From positions 1 to 6,424 of the forward strand of contig SMVT01000078.1 in NCBI GenBank assembly GCA_004357365.1: 6,424 bases of DNA, written 5' to 3'. The notes below the pieces were generated by a model, which was given only the letters and a program-made list of their open reading frames with translations, had not been told where the DNA came from and did no database searches. The DNA comes from Nitrospina sp. GTDB lineage: Bacteria; Nitrospinota; Nitrospinia; Nitrospinales; Nitrospinaceae. This document shows, one piece after another, positions 1 to 5,506 of this stretch (position 1 is the stretch's first letter; each line of letters starts with the position of its first letter). The position numbers and the translations under genes were made by a program.

Positions 1-49
1 CACATGCCTTGTCTTGGGGGGAAAGAAATAAAACCAGAAGAAGAAAATT

Positions 50-79
50 TAGGGATATGGCAGAAATTTTGTATCCCTA
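50..79. repeat. Inverted repeat, 8-bp perfect stem
   Basis: TAGGGATA at 50-57 is the exact reverse complement of TATCCCTA at 72-79. The 14-base loop could be narrowed to 10 by two further wobble pairs. It lies about 115 bases past the stop codon of the minus-strand gene ending at 194. In that direction the stem is followed by AATTTTCTTCTT, which is T-rich but not an unbroken U tract. It could be a weak terminator or a processing hairpin for that gene. The pairing is directly visible; the role is inferred. Confidence 0.45.
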
Positions 80-124
80 TCCTGGCAATCCAACCCCTTA
101 ATAAATTAAATAAACTTAAACCCC

Positions 125-168
125 CTAGTTTTTTCCAATCCTCCTTCTAGTTTTTTCCAATCCTCCTT
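125..168. repeat. Perfect tandem duplication of a 22-bp unit
   Basis: Two identical, directly abutting copies of a 22-base unit occupy 125-146 and 147-168. Each begins CTAGTTTTTTCC and ends AATCCTCCTT. No third copy is present on either side. Read on the minus strand, each unit starts with AAGGAGG, a strong Shine-Dalgarno-like core, but no sensible open reading frame follows. The duplication lies in the untranslated 3' flank of the minus-strand gene. It may be a slippage product or part of a family of dispersed intergenic repeats; one window cannot tell these apart. Confidence 0.85.
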
Positions 169-193
169 GTTCCCTATTCACTGTTCCGCTTTT

Positions 194-1354
194 TTACTTT
201 CCTGTGATTTTATAGACCACGCCGAGGGAATCGTCGGACAGGTAGAGGTCGCCTGTGGGGGAGAGTTGCACATCCACCGGGCGGCCCTGTTTGTCGCCAT
301 CGGGCAACAGCCAGCCGGTGATGAAATCTTGGTGCGACTGGATTTCGCCTTTGTCATTAAGGATGACGCGCACCACTTTGTAGCCGGCGGGCACGGACCG
401 GTTCCACGATCCGTGAAAGGAAATAAACAGGCTGTTGTTGTATTTCGCCGGCAGATTCCCCTTCTGGTAAAACTCCAGGCCCAGCGGCGCCATATGCGCG
501 GTGAAGGTATAGGCCGGAGGTTCGGTTTTGGAGCAATCGAACCCTGTGCCGTATTCCGGATCGGGAATGCCGTTCTCATGACAGCGCGGCCAGCCGTAGT
601 CTTTGCCTTTGCGGATGATGTTGAGTTCTTCGCGGGGATGATCGTCGCCCTGCCAGTCGCTGCCGTTGTTGACCCCCCACAGTTCGCCGGAGTAGGGAGA
701 GAACTCGATGCCCACCGAATTGCGCAGTCCCGCCGCGAACAATTCGCCGTGGGTGCCGTCGAGGTTGTAACGCCACACCGCGGCGCGCAGAGGGCTGTCC
801 TCGATACACACGTTGCAGGACGAGCCGATGGATAGATAAAACCGGTTTTCTTTGATTTTGATTGTGCGGGTAGAATGGCCGCCGCTGGGAATGCCGGTCA
901 CCAGCACCTCGGGCTTCCCATAACTGAAGGGTTTGGCCGTGCGTTTGAGGCGGACCACCCGGTCCTCTTCCGCCACGTACAGGTAGTAGCCGGAATCCAG
1001 CTGGACGAACGCCAGACCGTGCGGCACGTCGCGGCCTTCCAGGATCATAACGGCCCGGTCGGCCTGGCCGTCTTGATTGTCATCCGGCAGGGCGACCACT
1101 TTGCCGTCGCGCGCCCGGCTCAGGAACAGGATGCCTTGGTCGTCGAACGCCATGTGGCGGGCCTTGGGAACATTATCCGCGAACACCGTCAGGCGGATAT
1201 CGTCCGGGACATTCAATTTCAATTTGGAAACATCTCCGGCCCAGCCGCAACCGCTGTCCAGGAAAAGCATCCAAACCCAAAGAAAAAAGTAAAATGCGCC
1301 ACTCCGGGCCGGGATGTTTTTAACAGGGGATTGATGACTGGGCCGACCGTTCAT
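194..1354 (-). CDS. Exported PQQ-dependent sugar (glucose/sorbosone) dehydrogenase-family protein
   Basis: This 386-residue protein matches the soluble glucose/L-sorbosone dehydrogenase family, a six-bladed beta-propeller that in studied members uses pyrroloquinoline quinone to oxidise sugars or aldehydes in the periplasm. Residues 20-32 are a hydrophobic signal-sequence core after a basic N-terminus, with a possible signal peptidase I site near GWA-GD (39-40). Family marks include PHGLAFV (111-117), GGHSTRTI (158-165, whose His160 fits the catalytic base), GSSCNVC (177-183), AGLRNSVGIEF (208-218, Arg211 a likely cofactor contact) and NNGSDWQGDDHP (229-240). The start at 1354 is preferred over ATG 1402 because GGAAGGAG (1361-1368) lies six bases upstream and the longer start would spoil the signal peptide. 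Four cysteines (180, 183, 258, 274) remain after export and may form disulfides. The substrate is unknown, PQQ use is assumed from the family, and no electron-acceptor or PQQ-synthesis gene is nearby. Confidence 0.9.
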   Translation of the reverse strand: MNGRPSHQSPVKNIPARSGAFYFFLWVWMLFLDSGCGWAGDVSKLKLNVPDDIRLTVFADNVPKARHMAFDDQGILFLSRARDGKVVALPDDNQDGQADRAVMILEGRDVPHGLAFVQLDSGYYLYVAEEDRVVRLKRTAKPFSYGKPEVLVTGIPSGGHSTRTIKIKENRFYLSIGSSCNVCIEDSPLRAAVWRYNLDGTHGELFAAGLRNSVGIEFSPYSGELWGVNNGSDWQGDDHPREELNIIRKGKDYGWPRCHENGIPDPEYGTGFDCSKTEPPAYTFTAHMAPLGLEFYQKGNLPAKYNNSLFISFHGSWNRSVPAGYKVVRVILNDKGEIQSHQDFITGWLLPDGDKQGRPVDVQLSPTGDLYLSDDSLGVVYKITGK

Positions 1355-1360
1355 GATGGA

Positions 1361-1368
1361 CTCCTTCC
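1361..1368 (-). promoter_or_regulatory. Ribosome-binding site deciding the quinoprotein start
   Basis: GGAAGGAG on the minus strand lies six bases before the ATG at 1354-1352, a near-ideal Shine-Dalgarno match and spacing. The upstream in-frame ATG at 1402 has no comparable site and would add 16 polar residues ahead of the signal sequence, so the internal start is chosen. Confidence 0.85.
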
Positions 1369-1419
1369 GATACGTTTGGGGCGGTGATTGTGATAGATGC
1401 ATAACGTCCGCTTATTTTA

Positions 1420-1425
1420 TATAAT
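1420..1425 (+). promoter_or_regulatory. Candidate -10 element for metH in the divergent spacer
   Basis: A perfect TATAAT lies 120 bases before the metH start within an AT-rich block (1411-1428). No good -35 hexamer is found 16-18 bases upstream; the sequence there is GATGCA-like, so an activator may be needed or this may not be the promoter. The same AT-rich block read on the minus strand contains TATAAA-like hexamers that could serve the quinoprotein gene. TCCGCT (1407-1412) and AGCGGA (1439-1444) form a 6-bp inverted repeat flanking the element. Confidence 0.4.
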
Positions 1426-1478
1426 AGAAACCACGGATAGCGGAAAACATTCCCACCCACTTCTCCCATATCTGTAAC

Positions 1479-1504
1479 TTATTGATTTTATTGATAATAT
1501 TATC
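1479..1504. promoter_or_regulatory. Operator-like palindrome and direct repeats upstream of metH
   Basis: GATAATATTATC at 1493-1504 is a perfect 12-bp palindrome. It overlaps the second copy of TTATTGAT, which occurs at 1479-1486 and 1488-1495 with a 9-base period. The block lies 42-67 bases before the metH ATG and also contains alternative -10-like hexamers (GATAAT, TATTAT). It could bind a repressor or be a second promoter. It does not match the MetJ or MetR boxes I know, and no regulator is encoded in the window. Confidence 0.35.
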
Positions 1505-1545
1505 GAGAGTGCGGTTTGTGCCGGGGGGAGCCGGATTGAGGACCG

Positions 1546-4500
1546 ATGACTTTTGAAGACGCTCTGAAAAACCAGATTCTGATCCTGGACGGTGCCATGG
1601 GCACCATGGTGCAGTCGCTGGACGTGACCGACGCCACCTTCGGCGGGCCGCTGTTCCGCATGCTGACCGATTTGCTGGTGTTCGCGCGGCCGGAGCAGTT
1701 GGAGAACATCCATTTCCAGTACCTGCAGGCGGGCGCGAACATCATCGAGACCAACACCTTCGGCGCATCCCCCCTGCGCCTCAAGGAATTCGACTGGTCG
1801 AAGATCGACACCTCGGACATGCACACCGTTCCCGACGGGTTGACGCTGATGGGCGGCCATCTGGAAACCATCGCTCATCATCTGAACGTCGAGGGCAGCC
1901 GCCTGGCGCGCAAGGCGGTCGAGCATTACCAAAGCCTGCCGGAATACGACGGACGCCCCCTGTTCGTCGCCGGGTCCATCGGCCCGTCCAACAACGTGTT
2001 GTCGAGCACCCAGGCGAATCTGCAGAAGACCACGTTCAACGTGGTGGTGGACAACAACCGGGTGCAGGTGGAGGGCCTGATCGACGGCGGGGCGGATGTG
2101 CTGTTGTTCGAAACCCAGCAGGACCTCCTGGAACTCAAGGCTTCGATCATCGGCGCCAACCGCGCGTTCGAAAAGAAGGGCAAGCGCCTGCCGATCATCG
2201 CGCAGGTGACGGTCGACCAGTTTTCCAAAATGCAGATCTTCAATACCGACATCCACGCCGCGTATACCGCCGTCGCGGGCATGGGCATCAGCGTGTTCGG
2301 CATCAACTGCACCGTCGGCCCGGCGGAGATGGCAACCACGGTGAAACACCTCAGCCGTTTCTGCAAACATCCCATATCGATCGTGCCCAACGCCGGTCAG
2401 CCGGTGTCGGAAGACGGCCAGACCTGTTACAAGCTGGAGCCGGAAGAGATGGGCGAAATCATGGAACCGTTCGTGAAGGAGTACGGCGTGTCCATCATCG
2501 GCGGTTGTTGCGGCACGCGGCCGGATCATATCCGCGTCCTGCACGAAAAATTCCGCGACGCCAAACCCCTCAAGCGGGAAACCGATCCGAAAATTTACAT
2601 CTCCGGACCCCAGGAGGCGGTGGCGCTCGACAGTTCCGAAGGACTGGTCCGCATCGGCGAGATGCTCAACGTGCGCGGCAGTAAAAAAGTGCGCGACGCG
2701 GTCGAAACCGAAGACGGCGTGCAGATGGAAATCCTGGAAGAGGTGGCGCATTCGCAGGTCGACGATCTGGGGATGGAAATCATCGACGTGTGCATGGACA
2801 GCAACATCGTCGAGACCGAAAAGGTTCTGCCGGAGGTGATTCACGGCGTGACCAGCGACTTCAAAGGCGCGATGTGCATCGACTCGTTTTCGGTGGAAGC
2901 GCTGGCGAAAGGACTGGAGACCTATCCCGGTCGGCCGATCGTCAACTCCATTAGCCTGGAGGAATACCAGCCCGGCGTCAGCAAGCTCGACGCGGTGCTC
3001 ACCATGAGCCGGGAGCATCACCCGATTTACATCGCGCTGGTCAACGGACCGAAGGGTCCCGCCATGACCGCCGATGAAAAATACAACCTGGCGGTGGAGA
3101 TTGTCAAACAGGCCGGAGAGAAATACGGCGTGACGCCCGATCAGATTCTGATCGACATCAACGCCTATCCCATCGGCAGTGAATCGATCGAGGGCATGAA
3201 CTTCTGCCAGGAGGCGTTGAACAGCCTGCCGCGCATCAAAGCGATTCATCCCGATTTGAAAACCAGCATCGGCGTCGGCAACCTGACGGCGGGCCTCGGC
3301 CAGAAACCGTACATGCGCAAAGTGCTGACCAGCGTGTTCCTCGACGAGGCGCGGCAGAAGGGACTGGATTGCGCCATTCTTAATCCCAACCACTACGTGC
3401 CGGTGGAAAGCCTGCCGCCGGAGGATGTCGCGCTGGGCCGCAAAATCATCCTCGAGCACGACATGGACGCGTTTGAGCGCCTCGAGGAAGTGGCGGTCCA
3501 AAAGAAAACCGGCGCCGTCGCCAAAAAGCACAACTACGCCGACCTGCCGCTGGAGGAAAGCATCTGCTTCAAGATCATGGACGGTTACAAGGAGAAGACC
3601 GCCGGGACGCTGGAGAAAGACGGCTGGACCTATGAATACAGGGACCAAATCGTTTTACAGGCCGCCGAGATCCTGGACCGGCATGAGCCCCTGGATTTCA
3701 TCAGCGATTACCTGATGAAGACCATGCGGGAGCTGGGCGACGGCTTCGGGCGCGGCGAGGTGAGCCTGCCGCATCTGCTCAAAAGCGCCGACGTGATGCG
3801 CAACGTCATGGGATTTCTCGAGGCGTGGATGCGTCACGCCAGCGGCCACGAGCCGGGAGCCGCCATCAATTACAAAGGCGTGGTGGTCATCGGCACCGTG
3901 TACCAGGACGTACACAGCATTGGCAAGGACCTGGCGAAGACCCTTTTGGACAACTACGGGTACCGCACGATTGATCTCGGTGTGCAGGTGCCGCTGGAGA
4001 AATTCATCGAAACCGCGCGGGCGGAAAACGCCGATGCCATCGGTCTGAGCGCCCTGCTGGTACAGACCTCGAACCACATGATCACCGTCGCCCGCATGCT
4101 GAAGGAAGAGGATTATAATATTCCGGTATTGATCGGCGGCGCGCCGGTCAACGACCGTCATGCCGGGTATGTCGCGATGTACGGCCAGGACCGGACCGAA
4201 CAGATCCTGTCCAACGTGTTTTACTGCGAAAGCGGCATGGACGGCGTGAATACGATGAACGCGCTGATGGACCGCAATCAGCTGGAAGAACTGCTGGCCG
4301 CCAACCGGGAGAAGCTCATCCGCAGTTACCAGCGCGCCAAGGGGATCGAAGAGAACCGGGAAAAACTGCTGGCGACCCTCGACCGGCGCCAGGTGAGTTT
4401 CAAGAAGCACGAGGTTCTGCAGAACGGTTACGGCATCCATAAGTTGGAGTTAAAGCTGGAGAAGCTGACCAACGTCATCGATTCCAAAAGCCTGTTCTCC

Positions 4501-5172
4501 CTCAACTGGAAATTCGGCAAGCAGTCCTCGTGGAAGAAAAAAGGCGTCACCGCAGAGCAGTTGAAAAACCTGCGCGAGGAGTGGTTGCAGAAGGCCGACG
4601 CCAACCGGTGGATCACCCCCCGGGCGCGGTTTGCCATCCTCCCGGCGCAGTCGGAAGACGACGAATTGATCGTTTACCATCCCGAGGAGCACGAAAAGGA
4701 ACTGGGGCGCATCCGGTGGAACCCGGTGATCGGCAAGGGGAAGAACGGGAGCAAGGACGTGTTTTCCGTGGCTCAGTATTATTATCCAAAAAGCTCGGGC
4801 ATCATGGACGTGGTGGGTTTGCAGATCACCACGGCGGGCCGGAATATGGAGGCGGTTATTGCCGGTTTCAAGACCGAACATGACTCCGAGTCGGCGCTCT
4901 ACCTGCAGGGGCTGGGTGACCGGGTGGCGGAGGATTTCGCCGAGTATATTCACGGATTGATGGGCCAGCGGACCGGCCGTAAAAAAGATCAATTGGGCCA
5001 ACGTTACAGCCCGGGCTATCCCGCGCTCGTGGATTTGACCAATAATAAAGTTATTTACGACATTTTGAAGACCGAGGATCTGGGCATCACCCTGACCTCC
5101 GCAAACGAGTTCGATCCGCCCAGTACCACCGCGGCGGTGGTGTGTTTTCATCCGGACGCCGGTTATTTTTAA
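1546..5172 (+). CDS. metH: Cobalamin-dependent methionine synthase (5-methyltetrahydrofolate-homocysteine methyltransferase)
   Basis: This cytoplasmic enzyme transfers the methyl group of 5-methyltetrahydrofolate through cobalamin to homocysteine, giving methionine and tetrahydrofolate. Its 1208 residues carry all five modules. The homocysteine/zinc barrel (about 1-340) has LDGAMGTM (14-21) and zinc ligands Cys255, Cys321 and Cys322. The folate barrel (about 365-650) has IGEMLNVRG (370-378). The cobalamin cap (about 670-765) contains FGRGEVSLPHLLKSADVM. The cobalamin domain (about 775-900) has DVHSIG with lower ligand His790, GLSALL (833-838) and IGGA (863-866). The reactivation domain (about 960-1208) retains probable AdoMet contacts Asp979, Glu1129, Arg1153 and GYP (1157-1159). 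An in-frame TGA at 1537-1539 makes ATG 1546 the first possible start; GAGG (1538-1541) is a modest ribosome-binding site. Oddities are a roughly 20-residue insertion in the first domain, altered folate motifs, and an abrupt end at GYF, about 30 residues short of E. coli MetH. Identity is very secure. Confidence 0.97.
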   Translation: MTFEDALKNQILILDGAMGTMVQSLDVTDATFGGPLFRMLTDLLVFARPEQLENIHFQYLQAGANIIETNTFGASPLRLKEFDWSKIDTSDMHTVPDGLTLMGGHLETIAHHLNVEGSRLARKAVEHYQSLPEYDGRPLFVAGSIGPSNNVLSSTQANLQKTTFNVVVDNNRVQVEGLIDGGADVLLFETQQDLLELKASIIGANRAFEKKGKRLPIIAQVTVDQFSKMQIFNTDIHAAYTAVAGMGISVFGINCTVGPAEMATTVKHLSRFCKHPISIVPNAGQPVSEDGQTCYKLEPEEMGEIMEPFVKEYGVSIIGGCCGTRPDHIRVLHEKFRDAKPLKRETDPKIYISGPQEAVALDSSEGLVRIGEMLNVRGSKKVRDAVETEDGVQMEILEEVAHSQVDDLGMEIIDVCMDSNIVETEKVLPEVIHGVTSDFKGAMCIDSFSVEALAKGLETYPGRPIVNSISLEEYQPGVSKLDAVLTMSREHHPIYIALVNGPKGPAMTADEKYNLAVEIVKQAGEKYGVTPDQILIDINAYPIGSESIEGMNFCQEALNSLPRIKAIHPDLKTSIGVGNLTAGLGQKPYMRKVLTSVFLDEARQKGLDCAILNPNHYVPVESLPPEDVALGRKIILEHDMDAFERLEEVAVQKKTGAVAKKHNYADLPLEESICFKIMDGYKEKTAGTLEKDGWTYEYRDQIVLQAAEILDRHEPLDFISDYLMKTMRELGDGFGRGEVSLPHLLKSADVMRNVMGFLEAWMRHASGHEPGAAINYKGVVVIGTVYQDVHSIGKDLAKTLLDNYGYRTIDLGVQVPLEKFIETARAENADAIGLSALLVQTSNHMITVARMLKEEDYNIPVLIGGAPVNDRHAGYVAMYGQDRTEQILSNVFYCESGMDGVNTMNALMDRNQLEELLAANREKLIRSYQRAKGIEENREKLLATLDRRQVSFKKHEVLQNGYGIHKLELKLEKLTNVIDSKSLFSLNWKFGKQSSWKKKGVTAEQLKNLREEWLQKADANRWITPRARFAILPAQSEDDELIVYHPEEHEKELGRIRWNPVIGKGKNGSKDVFSVAQYYYPKSSGIMDVVGLQITTAGRNMEAVIAGFKTEHDSESALYLQGLGDRVAEDFAEYIHGLMGQRTGRKKDQLGQRYSPGYPALVDLTNNKVIYDILKTEDLGITLTSANEFDPPSTTAAVVCFHPDAGYF

Positions 5173-5337
5173 GTGGAGGGTTTACAATAAGAAAATAAAA
5201 GTGGATTTTGAGCGGCGAATGAGATTATCATAATAAAAACAAATATTTAGGGAATTTACCGATACAATCGCCTGTTATGCCTTATTCGGTTGTTCATGCG
5301 ATATTAGTTTTTGTAAAACAAAGGCTTGAGACCCGCC

Positions 5338-5359
5338 TAAACCCTTTAAATAAACCCTT
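5338..5359 (+). repeat. Direct repeat of TAAACCCTT
   Basis: TAAACCCTT occurs at 5338-5346 and 5351-5359, with starts 13 bases apart. The second copy overlaps the proposed -35 element of clpC. Such a placement suits an activator site, but the repeat is short and the spacing is not a clean helical turn. The repeat is directly visible; its role is inferred. Confidence 0.4.
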
Positions 5360-5385
5360 GTAAAATAGGTCCGGTTTGATAAAAT
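5358..5385 (+). promoter_or_regulatory. Candidate sigma70-type promoter for clpC
   Basis: TTGTAA (5358-5363) and TAAAAT (5380-5385) are separated by 16 bases and resemble -35 and -10 hexamers. Transcription would begin near 5392, giving a leader of about 115 bases. Upstream, TTGAGA at 5325-5330 has only a poor -10 partner and is less convincing. I see no CIRCE inverted repeat and no CtsR-type heptad repeat, the classical clpC heat-shock operators. Confidence 0.45.
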
Positions 5386-5388
5386 GGT

Positions 5389-5406
5389 TAATTGTAGAAC
5401 CAATTA
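5389..5406. promoter_or_regulatory. Inverted repeat at the presumed clpC transcription start
   Basis: TAATTG (5389-5394) and CAATTA (5401-5406) form a perfect 6-6-6 inverted repeat just after the proposed -10 element. A repressor bound here would block initiation, making this an operator candidate. It matches no operator I can name, and AT-rich DNA produces such short palindromes by chance fairly often. Confidence 0.3.
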
Positions 5407-5407
5407 T

Positions 5408-5505
5408 ATTTGAGCTTTCTGCCTGCCTGCCCTCATGAGGTGTGGAGTTCATAATAAACAACAGGTTAGTCACCTTCTATGCACCCTCTTATCGAAAGTT
5501 TAAAT
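5408..5505 (+). promoter_or_regulatory. Possible RNA switch or thermometer-like leader of clpC
   Basis: Bases 5408-5419 can pair without interruption with 5494-5505: twelve pairs, ten Watson-Crick and two G-U, mostly A-U. The 3' strand of this helix is the entire stretch between the weak ribosome-binding site (GAAAG, 5494-5498) and the base before the ATG at 5507, so folding would hide the translation start. The 74-base loop contains the palindrome CCTCATGAGG (5431-5440), and GAGGTG (5437-5442) can pair with CACCTT (5471-5476). An A-U-rich, wobble-containing helix over a ribosome-binding site is what RNA thermometers look like. The function is inferred and untested, and it matches no named family such as ROSE or fourU. 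Confidence 0.35.
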
Positions 5506-5506
5506 C

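Larger units (their letters stand above)
5173..5506. other. AT-rich intergenic region between metH and clpC
   Basis: These 334 bases are strikingly poorer in GC than both flanking genes and have no credible protein gene, tRNA or mobile element. No clear intrinsic terminator for metH is visible; the best hairpin near the end of metH lies inside the coding sequence at 5125-5141. From about 5338 on, the region holds short direct repeats, a probable clpC promoter, an inverted repeat at the likely transcription start, and a leader of about 115 bases with pairing potential. The first part (5173-5305) shows only small AT palindromes such as ATTAT-C-ATAAT (5224-5234) that I cannot interpret. Confidence 0.7.

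Noticed and set aside
809..820. Heme c site at Cys180-Asn-Val-Cys183 of the quinoprotein
   Set aside because: The motif is followed by Ile, not His, so it is not CXXCH; GSSCNVC is, from memory, typical of this propeller family.
1237..1260. Lipoprotein lipobox at Cys36 of the quinoprotein signal region
   Set aside because: The residues before Cys36 are Leu-Asp-Ser-Gly, with Asp at -3 where Leu is expected. Cleavage after GWA fits as well or better, so lipid attachment is not claimed.
167..1387. Plus-strand frames at 167-835 and 875-1387 opposite the quinoprotein gene, and minus-strand frames at 178-579 and 576-809 overlapping it
   Set aside because: They mirror or shift a gene with clear family motifs, a signal peptide and a strong ribosome-binding site.
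1355..1545. Cobalamin or SAM riboswitch upstream of metH
   Set aside because: The 191-base spacer lacks the cobalamin B12-box core GCCACTG and has no multi-helix architecture that I can match to a SAM riboswitch.
1417..3648. A 743-codon open frame on the minus strand opposite metH
   Set aside because: It is antisense to conserved MetH domains, rich in His, Arg, Val and Asp as mirrored GC-rich coding DNA usually is, and resembles no known protein. Other antisense frames at 1500-1871, 1926-2390, 3655-4440, 4450-5151 and 5489-6163 are rejected for the same reason.
5173..5506. CIRCE or CtsR heat-shock operator for clpC
   Set aside because: No TTAGCACTC/GAGTGCTAA pair and no tandem GGTCAAA heptads are present; the single AGGTCCGG near 5368 does not fit.
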